Below, piece after piece: positions 23,781 to 31,183 of a stretch of DNA of 64,000 nucleotides. The stretch lies in NCBI GenBank assembly GCA_964633975.1, contig CAZWKX010000001.1, forward strand, positions 67,791-131,790, given 5' to 3'. The DNA comes from CAZWKX01 sp964633975. GTDB taxonomy: Bacteria; Actinomycetota; Acidimicrobiia; Spongiisociales; UBA11373. The notes under the pieces are model-generated. The model was not told the origin of the DNA, did no database searches, and saw only the letters and a list, made by a program, of their open reading frames with translations. The stretch's first letter is position 1. Each line of letters begins with the position of its first letter. The translations under genes and the position numbers were made by a program.

Positions 23781-24590
23781 ATGTCCATGAGCCATGGACG
23801 GCGCCACACGGCACTGCTCCTCCTCGTCGTGCTGGCGCTCGCCGCCTGCGGAACCGAAGAGCTGTACCCGTCCGGCGCGGCCGGCGATGAAACCGGCAGC
23901 AGCCCGCCCCTTGACGGCGCCTGGGTGCTGGTTGCCGCCAGCGTCGACGGGCAGACCCTGGCACTGAATGACCAATACCGAGTCACCATGACGATCGATG
24001 GCTCCGCTATCGGCGGGCAGGCCGCATGCAACAGCTACGGCGGCTCCGTCTCAATCGACGACGGCGCCTTTGCCGTAGACGAGATCTCCATGACCGAGAT
24101 GGCTTGTGAGCCTTCCGTCATGGAGATCGAGTCGACGTTCCTGTCGGGTCTGGCCAGGGTCTCGGCCGCCACACGATCCGGTGACACTGCTTCTTTGACC
24201 GGTGAGGGGGTCGAATTCGTTTTCGATCTCCTCCCACCGGTGCCCACCGCCGAGCTGATCGGCACCACCTGGGTGCTCGACACCATCATCCAAGGCGACT
24301 CGGCCACCTCCACTGCCGCCGGCGCCGAACCCGCCAGGCTGCTTCTCAGAGCCGACGGGACGTTCGTGGGCGGCACTGGCTGCCGTGACCTCTCGGGCGA
24401 GTACATCGTGTCGGGCGACACGGTGCAGTTCACATCGTTCAGCACCCACGGCGAGTGTCCCAGCGAGATCGAATGGCAGGACGGCCAGGTGATCACCGTG
24501 CTCGAAGGTGGGTTCACCGTCGAGATCGACGGCGACCGGCTCACGGTGACCGCCTCGGGAGGCGAAGGGCTTTCCTACAGATCGGGCTAG
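23781..24590 (+). CDS. Lipoprotein with two META domains (HslJ-like)
   Basis: 269 residues. The signal peptide ends at lipobox ALAAC (Cys about 23). Two tandem META domains follow. The first begins at LDGAWVLVAASVDGQ and contains AACNSYGG; the second begins at LIGTTWVLDTII and contains GTGCRDLSGEY. In each, the Cys-(N/R)-x-(Y/L)-x-G core is typical of the family, which includes E. coli HslJ, linked to novobiocin resistance and heat shock. It should be anchored on the outer membrane face. The start may also be the second ATG at 23787. No clear Shine-Dalgarno is seen. Confidence 0.8.
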   Translation: MSMSHGRRHTALLLLVVLALAACGTEELYPSGAAGDETGSSPPLDGAWVLVAASVDGQTLALNDQYRVTMTIDGSAIGGQAACNSYGGSVSIDDGAFAVDEISMTEMACEPSVMEIESTFLSGLARVSAATRSGDTASLTGEGVEFVFDLLPPVPTAELIGTTWVLDTIIQGDSATSTAAGAEPARLLLRADGTFVGGTGCRDLSGEYIVSGDTVQFTSFSTHGECPSEIEWQDGQVITVLEGGFTVEIDGDRLTVTASGGEGLSYRSG

Positions 24591-24662
24591 TAGCTCGCGC
24601 CGGTCCGGCAATCGTGACAACGATGGATCAAGCCGATACCGGTCCAGCGGCGGACGAACCCG

Positions 24663-24788
24663 TCAACTGATCCTGCCCTGCTTGCCCTCGGCAGCGCCTC
24701 TCTTCGCCCTCTTGTCGGAACGCTTCTGCTTGAGATCCTTCGCGGCCACCTTCTTGACGTTCTTGCCGCCTTTGTTCTTCGTGCCCAT
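24663..24788 (-). CDS. Small basic protein, 41 residues
   Basis: The protein begins MGTKNKGGKNVKKVAAK and is about one third Lys/Arg, with no hydrophobic segment. A good Shine-Dalgarno (CTGGAGGCACTG) lies before ATG 24788. Short Lys-rich proteins that begin with a G-x-K-x-KGGK pattern are common in Actinobacteria and have no assigned role. Binding to RNA, DNA or the ribosome would fit its charge but is a guess. Confidence 0.6.
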   Translation of the reverse strand: MGTKNKGGKNVKKVAAKDLKQKRSDKRAKRGAAEGKQGRIS

Positions 24789-24908
24789 CAGTGCCTCCAG
24801 GCCGGCCACCGAGATGGCAGCCATACCGCATTCTCTCACGCCGTGCCATCCGACAGGCCTCATTGGCCGCCCTGACCCTTCCACGACTCGAGCGTCCTTC
24901 GGGACCCC

Positions 24909-24914
24909 TAGCCT
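24909..24914 (+). promoter_or_regulatory. -10 element for a leaderless start (gene 24922-25116)
   Basis: TAGCCT, a 7-nt spacer, then ATG 24922; no Shine-Dalgarno. Confidence 0.5.
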
Positions 24915-24921
24915 CACCGGC

Positions 24922-25116
24922 ATGAGGCCTAACCCCTACGAGGAAGACGACTACCCCACCCCGCTCCTCCGTAGACGCGGCGTGCTCGGGACGGTTGCCA
25001 TGCTCGCAGCCGGAGCGCTGCTCCTGCTCACGCTCATGTCGACGTGCACTGCTGGCAGGCGAGGACCGGCGCCCCCAACAACCACGGCCCCCACCCTGGT
25101 GGCCCTGCCCGGGTAG
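24922..25116 (+). CDS. Small single-span membrane protein
   Basis: 64 residues. The acidic N-terminus MRPNPYEEDDYPTPLL is followed by Arg-Arg-Arg, one hydrophobic helix (VLGTVAMLAAGALLLLTLMS) and a Pro/Thr-rich tail. The positive charges before the helix put the N-terminus inside the cell. No family is recognised. The promoter pattern and codon use support a real gene. Confidence 0.6.
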   Translation: MRPNPYEEDDYPTPLLRRRGVLGTVAMLAAGALLLLTLMSTCTAGRRGPAPPTTTAPTLVALPG

Positions 25117-25146
25117 CCCTCCAATCGGCTCCCGGCCGGCGAAGCG

Positions 25147-26103
25147 CTACCCGAACTGCCGGCTCCAGGCCCTTATCTCGTCGACCGAGGCATTCCCACC
25201 ACAGAGGATGAGCACGACGTGCTCACCGAGGCGTCCGCGCAGCGCCTCTGCCGCCGCCAGCGTGCAAGACGCCGCCGGCTCGGTGAGCACCTTGGCCCGT
25301 TCGAGCAGGAACACGAGCGCGGCGAAAGCGGCAGAGTCGGGCACCACAACGACGTCCTCCAGCAGCTCCCGTGCCGCGGCCAGAGTCGCCTCGCACACCC
25401 ACGGCGCGGCCAGAGTCTTGGCGATCGACGTGGGCTGCATCTCCACGATTTCGCCGGCGTCAAGAGCGCGCCTCATGGCATCGGCCCCTTCGGTCTCCAC
25501 ACCCCACATGCGCACCCCCGGCATGCAGGCCTTGAGAGCGGTGGCAACCCCTGCCATAAGACCGCCGCCACCGATGCTCACGAACACGTCGGTGGCGTCC
25601 GGGGCATCGGCGGCCACCTCGAAGCCGAGAGTGCCGTTGCCCGCCATCATGTACGGATCGTCGAAAGGGTGCATCAAGGCCAGGCCGGAGTCGGCGTAGG
25701 TCTCGGCGCGAGCGAAGGCATCAGCGATGGTGGGCACAATCTCGACCTCGGCACCGTAGGCCCGAGTGGCCTCTATGGAATGAGCCGGCGTGCCTTCGGG
25801 CATGAGGATCCTCGTCGTCACACCCATCTGGCCACCGGCAAAAGCGAGGCCCCGGGCGAAGTTGCCCCCGCTCACCCCGACCACGCCCCGCTCCCGCTGC
25901 TGCTCGGACAGATGAAGCAGCTCGTTGAAGGCCCCCCGAGGTTTGAACGATCCGGTCTTCTGGAACAGCTCCAGCTTCAGAGATGTGCGGGTCCCGAGGA
26001 ACTCGCTCAGAGTCCGGCTGGAGACGAGCGGTGTCCGGTGCAGGCGGCCCGAGATCAGATCGAGCGCCTCCTCTATGTCGGCGAGGGTGATCGGTACGGT
26101 CAC
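25147..26103 (-). CDS. PLP-dependent threonine/serine dehydratase
   Basis: 318 residues, fold type II. The pyridoxal phosphate lysine is in TGSFKPRGAFN and the substrate loop is VSGGNFARGL. The tetraglycine phosphate-binding loop is SIGGGGLMAG and the cofactor ring-nitrogen contact region is LILCGGNASV. There is no C-terminal ACT regulatory domain, so it resembles catabolic threonine dehydratases or serine racemase-type enzymes rather than feedback-inhibited biosynthetic IlvA. It deaminates threonine to 2-oxobutanoate or serine to pyruvate. The start is GTG 26103, 6 nt after TAGGGT, so it is probably leaderless. Confidence 0.88.
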   Translation of the reverse strand: MTVPITLADIEEALDLISGRLHRTPLVSSRTLSEFLGTRTSLKLELFQKTGSFKPRGAFNELLHLSEQQRERGVVGVSGGNFARGLAFAGGQMGVTTRILMPEGTPAHSIEATRAYGAEVEIVPTIADAFARAETYADSGLALMHPFDDPYMMAGNGTLGFEVAADAPDATDVFVSIGGGGLMAGVATALKACMPGVRMWGVETEGADAMRRALDAGEIVEMQPTSIAKTLAAPWVCEATLAAARELLEDVVVVPDSAAFAALVFLLERAKVLTEPAASCTLAAAEALRGRLGEHVVLILCGGNASVDEIRAWSRQFG

Positions 26104-26109
26104 CGCGCC

Positions 26110-26115
26110 ACCCTA
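26110..26115 (-). promoter_or_regulatory. -10 element for a leaderless start (dehydratase)
   Basis: TAGGGT, a 6-nt spacer (GGCGCG), then GTG 26103. Confidence 0.5.
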
Positions 26116-26145
26116 CCGCCCGGCTTCGGTGGCGCGCCTGCCATC

Positions 26146-27033
26146 ATGGACACCATGAAGCACGTCTTCGTCTGTGGGTACTCGCGCTCCGGGACGACGC
26201 TGCTCACCACGATCCTCGATTCTCACCCACGGATCTCAATGGGCTACGAGCTGATGCAGCCGCTCCCCGATCTCCCCGGCGCCTTCGATGCGTTGCGGAA
26301 TGCCGTGCAGCTCAGAGAGATGGAACGACCCGAGCGGGCCCTCCGCCGCAGGCAGGCCACCTACGACGTGGGAACGTACCTGATCCACGCCAGATGGGCC
26401 CGGCTCAACGGGCACGACCTCCTACGCATCCTCCGCCGCTTTATCGACGAGGGCACCACTGAGGTGCGGACCCTGCGCGACCAGGCCCGACTCGCCATGG
26501 CCGTGGTCGAGCGAAAGCGAGAAAAGGAAGGCACCGACCTCAGCGGATACAAGGTGCTCACTTCGCGGTTTGGCGTCTTCCGCCGCGATTTTCCCGGAAG
26601 TGCCTTCGTTCTCATCGTGCGGGACCCCCGCGACATCGTCACCTCCCAGCTAGCTCGCGGCTTCGAGCGCTCGGTCCTGCAGATCGCAGAGCACTGGAGG
26701 GACTACCTGAACCGGTTCTCGAGGTTCGCCCTGCTCCACCCCAGGCGCACGGTGGCCGTCCGCTACGAGGATCTCGTCGATGACCCCGAGCCGCAGTACG
26801 AGCGCATCTTCGGGATGCTCCGCCTCGACTTCGGAGATGAGGTGCGCCAATACTGGGACTCCAAGGCGAGCATCCTGCGCACCCGCCACAACAACGCTCG
26901 CCTCGTCAGCCAGCAGCTCTTCAGCACCTCGATCGGCCGCTGGCGGGATGAGCTCGCCCTCGAGCACGTGGCCGCGGTGGAACGGATCTGCGGTAGGCCC
27001 ATGACGCGGTTCGGCTACCAACCGAGGGCCTAG
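26146..27033 (+). CDS. PAPS-dependent sulfotransferase family protein
   Basis: 295 residues. The 5'-phosphosulfate-binding loop VCGYSRSGTTLLTTILDSHP is at the N-terminus. The 3'-phosphate-binding segment FVLIVRDPRDIVTSQLARG is in the middle, and the late Arg-rich region fits the family. It should transfer sulfate from PAPS to a hydroxyl or amine of an unknown acceptor, perhaps a glycolipid or polysaccharide. ATG 26146 and ATG 26155 are both possible starts, and no ribosome binding site is clear. It is convergent with the next gene, with a 4-nt overlap of the stop codons. Confidence 0.85.
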   Translation: MDTMKHVFVCGYSRSGTTLLTTILDSHPRISMGYELMQPLPDLPGAFDALRNAVQLREMERPERALRRRQATYDVGTYLIHARWARLNGHDLLRILRRFIDEGTTEVRTLRDQARLAMAVVERKREKEGTDLSGYKVLTSRFGVFRRDFPGSAFVLIVRDPRDIVTSQLARGFERSVLQIAEHWRDYLNRFSRFALLHPRRTVAVRYEDLVDDPEPQYERIFGMLRLDFGDEVRQYWDSKASILRTRHNNARLVSQQLFSTSIGRWRDELALEHVAAVERICGRPMTRFGYQPRA

Positions 27034-28031
27034 CTTCCCTCCGCCTCCCCCTCGTCCTCCTCACGATGTGAGTCGACGGCCGCCACGGCGAAGGCCGTCC
27101 CATCGGCCTCGGCAGCCAAGTGCAAGCCCCAGCCCACCGCCAGGTCCAAAGGCTCCCACAGCACCCAGCGCAGGCTCCCGGCCATCTCGCCGAGGTGGTC
27201 CGCAGCCACCGGCCACCCGAGGCCGGCCAGTGCCGCCGCCGCCCACCAGGCGGTGAAGCGGCCCGCCGGAGTGCCCCGACGCCGCCCGTAGGCACCGCCG
27301 CTGGATCCCGCCCAGGCCATCCACGAGAAGGCGCCGGCGACGTCGATGTCGGTGGCAAGCACCTCCCTGTGACCGAGAGCAGCGACCGCCGCCTCGGCAT
27401 CTCCCGCGACGGCGACGGCCTCCACGGCTCCGTTGGACTGCTCGGCCCACACCCTGCCCAGATCCACAAGAGCCTCCACCGACCCCTCGTCGTCCATGAT
27501 GCGGCCGGCCTGGGGAAGCCGAATGGGCTGCAGCCGCGGCCGATCGGGCGCGGGGAAATCGGCCTTGTCGGAGCGATAGGTGGCGACCACATAGCGACGC
27601 TCCCAGGGCTGCAACACCAGCGGCAACTCGAGCACGTTGCGGTCGATACTCGTGTCGTCCTCCAGGTCCTCCCCCCGCACCACACGCTCATGAGCCGCCA
27701 TGGTCCGGGCCGGGCCGGCAACGAGATGCGGCGCCAGATCCACCCACGGGTGTGTGCTCGCCGCCACCTCCCACAGGGGCCCCAGAGCAAACCGCCCCGC
27801 ACCCTCGACGACGACCGAGCCGGCAAAGCCGGCCGGCGCTTCGAGGGCCATGCGGTACTCGGCGTACTCCGCCGCCGGCCACAGCTGCAGGCCCCGCTCC
27901 AGAGCGTGTCGGCAGCGGTCGCGCAGCTCCACGATGCCGTCCCAGTCACCTTCGCCGCACAGCACGTGCACGAGCCTGACCAACTCGTCGAGATCCCCGC
28001 GATCCACCGCATCGGCGATGCGGCGACTCAT
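27030..28031 (-). CDS. Uncharacterised protein, 333 residues
   Basis: The N-terminal 65 residues are charged and helical (MSRRIADAVDRGDLDELVRLVHVL, GDWDGIVELRDRCRHALERG), like helical repeat pairs. A longer Ala/Trp-rich domain follows (QLWPAAEYAEYRMALEAP, FSWMAWAGSSGGAYGRRRG). The C-terminus is acidic. Similar proteins occur widely in Actinobacteria as hypothetical proteins, from memory; I cannot name a fold or function. ATG 28031 overlaps the stop codon of a possible 42-residue upstream reading frame (ATGA). Confidence 0.7.
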   Translation of the reverse strand: MSRRIADAVDRGDLDELVRLVHVLCGEGDWDGIVELRDRCRHALERGLQLWPAAEYAEYRMALEAPAGFAGSVVVEGAGRFALGPLWEVAASTHPWVDLAPHLVAGPARTMAAHERVVRGEDLEDDTSIDRNVLELPLVLQPWERRYVVATYRSDKADFPAPDRPRLQPIRLPQAGRIMDDEGSVEALVDLGRVWAEQSNGAVEAVAVAGDAEAAVAALGHREVLATDIDVAGAFSWMAWAGSSGGAYGRRRGTPAGRFTAWWAAAALAGLGWPVAADHLGEMAGSLRWVLWEPLDLAVGWGLHLAAEADGTAFAVAAVDSHREEDEGEAEGS

Positions 28032-28156
28032 GCCGCGCCCGGCCCGACGGCGCAAGGCTCAGGCCGCGGCGACCGCGGCGAGCCCTTCTCCCGTCCGGCC
28101 TGCTCGAGCGTCTTGGATTCGCCGCCGGCCGGCCCAGAACACAGCCATCTCCACAT
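28028..28156 (-). CDS. Possible short leader ORF coupled to 27030-28031
   Basis: A 42-codon frame from ATG 28156 (MWRWLCSGPAGGESKTLE...) lies 8 nt after TAGGTT (28165-28170) and ends in a TGA that overlaps the next start (ATGA). The promoter pattern and the overlap suggest translation and coupling, but the sequence has no recognisable fold. It may simply mark the 5' leader of the longer gene. Confidence 0.25.
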   Translation of the reverse strand: MWRWLCSGPAGGESKTLEQAGREKGSPRSPRPEPCAVGPGAA

Positions 28157-28281
28157 CGAGCCACAACCTACCGCAACCCGGCAAGCAGCGCGACCATGGA
28201 TCCGACGAACGCCGAGACGACCAACGGCCGCAGAACACCGTGGTCCGGCGACCCGCGAGTGGCGGAGGCCTCGGGCGGCGG

Positions 28282-28287
28282 TAGGGT
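28282..28287 (+). promoter_or_regulatory. -10 element for a leaderless start (gene 28295-28501)
   Basis: TAGGGT, a 7-nt spacer, then GTG 28295. It fixes the start of the small membrane gene. Confidence 0.5.
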
Positions 28288-28294
28288 TGGGTTC

Positions 28295-28501
28295 GTGCTC
28301 GCCAGCCGACTCCCCGATTGGGTCTCACGTCCTGCCGGCGCCCTCGCCGTGGTCGCAGCCGTCGCCGGGTCCGGACTCATCTTCTGGGCAACCGTGTCCG
28401 GCTCGTACCTCGCCGCCATCCTCGGCGGCGTCGCCTTTTTCGCCGCAGGCCTGTTCTGGTACGCCGCCGACCTGGCCGCCGGCCAGCACCCCCTTCGTTG
28501 A
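28295..28501 (+). CDS. Small two-span membrane protein
   Basis: 68 residues. Two hydrophobic helices (PAGALAVVAAVAGSGLIFWA and YLAAILGGVAFFAAGLFWYA) are joined by a very short turn, with a short polar tail. Function unknown. The start at GTG 28295 is set by the TAGGGT box. It lies 38 nt before the SGNH hydrolase gene, which has its own promoter element. Confidence 0.6.
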   Translation: MLASRLPDWVSRPAGALAVVAAVAGSGLIFWATVSGSYLAAILGGVAFFAAGLFWYAADLAAGQHPLR

Positions 28502-28525
28502 GGCGGGAGCCTGGAAGCGCCCTGA

Positions 28526-28531
28526 TAGGCT
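28526..28531 (+). promoter_or_regulatory. -10 element for a leaderless start (SGNH hydrolase)
   Basis: TAGGCT, an 8-nt spacer, then ATG 28540. Confidence 0.45.
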
Positions 28532-28539
28532 GCCGACCG

Positions 28540-29313
28540 ATGGCTAAACCTCTGCTCGTCGCTGCCCCGTTCGTGCCGCTTGCCGCCGCCGGGTTCGCAG
28601 CCTCGCAGGTGCTGCGGGCCGCCCATCGCAAGGACCTACCCTCTCTCTCCAACGCAGACGCCTCCGGGCTGTTCGGTGACCCCGAATCGCCGCCGCTGCG
28701 CTTCGTGGCCATCGGAGACAGCTCCCTGACTGGACCCGGACTGGTCAATCTTGACAACATCTGGGTGCGACGGCTCGCCTCCCACTTCGCCGTCGACCAT
28801 CACGTCGAGCTCATATCGCTCGGCGTTGGCGGCTCGAGAGCCCTGGATGTCATAGACGGCCAGCTCGACGAGGCGGTGGCCCTGCATCCCGATATCGCTC
28901 TCGTCACCGTCGGTGCCAACGACGCGATCCGTGCCACACTCGCTCAGACCTACCGCGCCGCAATAGCTCACATGATCTCTCGGCTCGAGGAAGCCGCCGG
29001 CGCCATCGTCTTGATGGGCGTCGGCGACCTGGGGTCGATCCCCCGCCTTCCCCACGCCCTTCGACCTTTTCTGTCGTGGAGAGCCCGGGTTTTCGACGAC
29101 ATCTGCGCCTCCATCGCAGTGTCTCGTCCCACAACGGTCAAGGTGTACACCCGCGGCCGCATCTCGACGGCGTTCTGGGACGACCGCTCACTCTTCGCCG
29201 CCGACCTGTTCCACGCCGCCGATGAGGGCCACCGCATCTTTGCCGAGGAGGCACTCCCCGCCTTCCAGGCGGCCTACAGCATCGCTTTGGGAAGAAGAGG
29301 GGCAACCATCTAG
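28540..29313 (+). CDS. SGNH/GDSL-type hydrolase with N-terminal membrane anchor
   Basis: 257 residues. An uncleaved hydrophobic N-terminus (PLLVAAPFVPLAAAGF) is followed by an SGNH fold. Block I is VAIGDSSLTGPG (nucleophile Ser 61), block II is SLGVGGSRA (Gly), block III is TVGANDAIR (Asn 127), and the Asp/His pair is in ADLFHAADEGH. Such enzymes are esterases or lipases, often acting on acylated lipids or cell-wall sugars; the substrate is unknown. ATG 28540 is the only start that fits the promoter and gives a normal length. Confidence 0.88.
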   Translation: MAKPLLVAAPFVPLAAAGFAASQVLRAAHRKDLPSLSNADASGLFGDPESPPLRFVAIGDSSLTGPGLVNLDNIWVRRLASHFAVDHHVELISLGVGGSRALDVIDGQLDEAVALHPDIALVTVGANDAIRATLAQTYRAAIAHMISRLEEAAGAIVLMGVGDLGSIPRLPHALRPFLSWRARVFDDICASIAVSRPTTVKVYTRGRISTAFWDDRSLFAADLFHAADEGHRIFAEEALPAFQAAYSIALGRRGATI

Positions 29314-29356
29314 GGTGAATCTCCGCCATGGCGGCCCGGTTTCACGGAACGCGCGG

Positions 29357-29362
29357 TACGAT
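29357..29362 (+). promoter_or_regulatory. Probable -10 element of the thiamine operon
   Basis: TACGAT lies about 10 nt before the first conserved base of the TPP riboswitch. No clear -35 element is visible. Confidence 0.45.
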
Positions 29363-29371
29363 TGGTCTGCT

Positions 29372-29468
29372 CCGGGGAGCTCGGGATAGCCGAGCTGAGA
29401 GGATGGCCGGCCGCACAGGCAACGCCATCGACCCGTGGAACCTGATCTGGGTAATTCCAGCGGAGGGA
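29372..29468 (+). ncRNA. TPP riboswitch (THI element)
   Basis: All conserved THI-box segments are present in order: CGGGGAGCTCGGG, GCCGAGCTGAGAGG (with the invariant CTGAGA), GACCCGTGGAACCTGATC, and GGGTAATTCCAGCGGAGGGA. It binds thiamine pyrophosphate. It ends at the Shine-Dalgarno GGAGGGAG of the first gene, which is itself part of the conserved 3' segment. This suggests that ligand binding hides the ribosome binding site and so blocks translation of the thiamine operon. Confidence 0.95.
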
Positions 29469-29471
29469 GCC

Positions 29472-30119
29472 ATGGACGCCACAGCCGTTGTCTTCACTGG
29501 GGGAGATCCGGTACCACACGACTTGCGGCTGATGCTCCCGGACGACGCATTCTTCATCGCCGCGGACTCCGGCCTCCGCACCGCGTTCGACCTCGAGATC
29601 GACGTCGATCTGGTCATCGGTGATCTGGATTCTGCCGATCCGACCGACGTCGCCACGGCGATCGAAGCCGGGGCCGAGGTCGAGCGGCACCCGGCCGACA
29701 AGGACGCCACCGACCTCGAGCTGGCCCTGGAGGCCGCCCTCACCCGCGGCCTGTCTCCCGTCATTGTGGTCGGCGGCGCCGGATGGGATCGTTTCGACCA
29801 CCTGCTGGCCAATGCCCTCCTGCTGGCCTCCCCCCGGTTCGCTCCCCTGCGCCCGCGCTGGTGGGTGAAGGGAGCGCACGTGACCATCGTGCACGACCGG
29901 TCCGTGCTCCAGGGTGTGCCCGGCGACAAGGTCACCCTCCTTGCCGCCGGCGGACCAGTCAAGGGGGTCAACACCAGGAATCTCCGCTGGCCTCTTGTCA
30001 ACGAGACGCTCTCACCAGGTTCCACCCGGGGCGTCAGCAACGAGATGACGAGCCACGCGGCCACGATCACCGTGGATGAGGGGGTACTCATCGCCATCCG
30101 AGTAGGGAGGGAGCTTTGA
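29472..30119 (+). CDS. Thiamine pyrophosphokinase
   Basis: 215 residues. It transfers pyrophosphate from ATP to thiamine to give TPP. Motifs are FIAADSGLRTAFDLEI and VDLVIGDLDSAD (the DxD-type catalytic region), HPADKDATDLELAL, VVGGAGWDRFDHLLANALLL, and a C-terminal beta domain with VSNEMTSHAATITV (thiamine-binding Asn/Ser region). The start is ATG 29472, behind the riboswitch-embedded Shine-Dalgarno. It heads an operon with the thiamine importer, which fits a salvage route: import thiamine, then activate it. Confidence 0.92.
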   Translation: MDATAVVFTGGDPVPHDLRLMLPDDAFFIAADSGLRTAFDLEIDVDLVIGDLDSADPTDVATAIEAGAEVERHPADKDATDLELALEAALTRGLSPVIVVGGAGWDRFDHLLANALLLASPRFAPLRPRWWVKGAHVTIVHDRSVLQGVPGDKVTLLAAGGPVKGVNTRNLRWPLVNETLSPGSTRGVSNEMTSHAATITVDEGVLIAIRVGREL

Positions 30120-31183
30120 GGACATACCTGGCGGCACTGCTGATCCTTGCCGTCGTCACGGCCGGCTGCGGAGACGACGGCGTCGCGACGACGGGTGGGA
30201 CACCGACGACGGCGGCCGGCGTCGTGCGACTCCTGACCCACGATTCGTTCCTCGTCTCCGACGAGGTGCTCGATCAGTTCACCGCCGAGACGGGCATCGA
30301 GGTCGAGATCCTCGCCGCCGGCGATGCCGGCCTTGTGCTCAACCAAGCGATCCTCACCGCAGGCAACCCCGTCGCCGACGTGCTCTTCGGAGTGGACAAC
30401 ACCTTCCTGTCCCGCGCCCTCGACAACGAGATCTTCATACCCTACGAGAGTCCCGGCCTGGCCAGCGTGCCCGACGACCTTCAGGTCGATCCCGAGTTCC
30501 GGGTGACCCCGATCGACTTCGGCGACGTCTGCCTCAACTACGACAAGGAGGCATTCGACGGGCTGGTTCCGCCCCAGACGCTCCTGGATCTCACCGCCCC
30601 CGCCTACAAAAGCATGCTCGTGGTGGAGAACCCGGCGACGTCTTCCCCCGGCCTGGCCTTCCTGCTTGCCACCATCGCCACCTTCCCCGACGACGCCGAG
30701 TACACGTGGCACGACTACTGGGCCGACCTGAGAGCCAACGACGTGGACGTCACCGAGGGCTGGGAGACGGCCTACTACGGAGAATTCTCTGGCGGCTCGG
30801 GCACGGGTGACCGTCCCATCGTGGTCTCCTATGCATCGTCTCCTCCGGCCGAGGTCATCTACGCCGAGGAACCGCTCGACGAGGCGCCCACCGGTGTCGT
30901 CACCGACGGCTGCTACCGGCAGATCGAGTTCGCCGGCATACTGCGCGGCGCCTCCAACCCCGAGGCCGCAGCCCTGCTCATCGACTTCATGCTCTCCGAG
31001 GCGTTCCAGGAGGACATCCCGCTCAACATGTTCGTGTTTCCGGCCAACCGAGACGCCGAGCTGCCCGTTGAGTTCCTCGAGTACACCACGCTTCCCCAAA
31101 GCCCTCTGAGCATCGACCCGGCCACGATCGACGCCAACCGAGAAGCTTGGCTCGATGAGTGGACGACGATAGTGGTGCGGTGA
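30116..31183 (+). CDS. thiB: Thiamine ABC transporter substrate-binding lipoprotein
   Basis: 355 residues. The lipoprotein signal peptide has lipobox VTAGC (Cys 18) and a short Thr/Gly-rich linker. The binding domain starts VRLLTHDSFLVSDEVLDQF and contains DVLFGVDNTFLSRAL, TPIDFGDVCLNYDKEAF and VVSYASSPPAEVIYAEEP, which are typical of ThiB/TbpA proteins. It starts with TTG 30116, which overlaps the kinase stop (TTGA) and has GGGAGGGAGC before it. It captures thiamine or its phosphates outside the membrane for ThiP-ThiQ. Confidence 0.9.
   Translation: MRTYLAALLILAVVTAGCGDDGVATTGGTPTTAAGVVRLLTHDSFLVSDEVLDQFTAETGIEVEILAAGDAGLVLNQAILTAGNPVADVLFGVDNTFLSRALDNEIFIPYESPGLASVPDDLQVDPEFRVTPIDFGDVCLNYDKEAFDGLVPPQTLLDLTAPAYKSMLVVENPATSSPGLAFLLATIATFPDDAEYTWHDYWADLRANDVDVTEGWETAYYGEFSGGSGTGDRPIVVSYASSPPAEVIYAEEPLDEAPTGVVTDGCYRQIEFAGILRGASNPEAAALLIDFMLSEAFQEDIPLNMFVFPANRDAELPVEFLEYTTLPQSPLSIDPATIDANREAWLDEWTTIVVR

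Noticed and set aside
29342..31099. Minus-strand open frame of 585 codons across the thiamine operon
   Set aside because: It is antisense to the TPP riboswitch, the kinase and ThiB, which are all clearly coding or structured on the plus strand.
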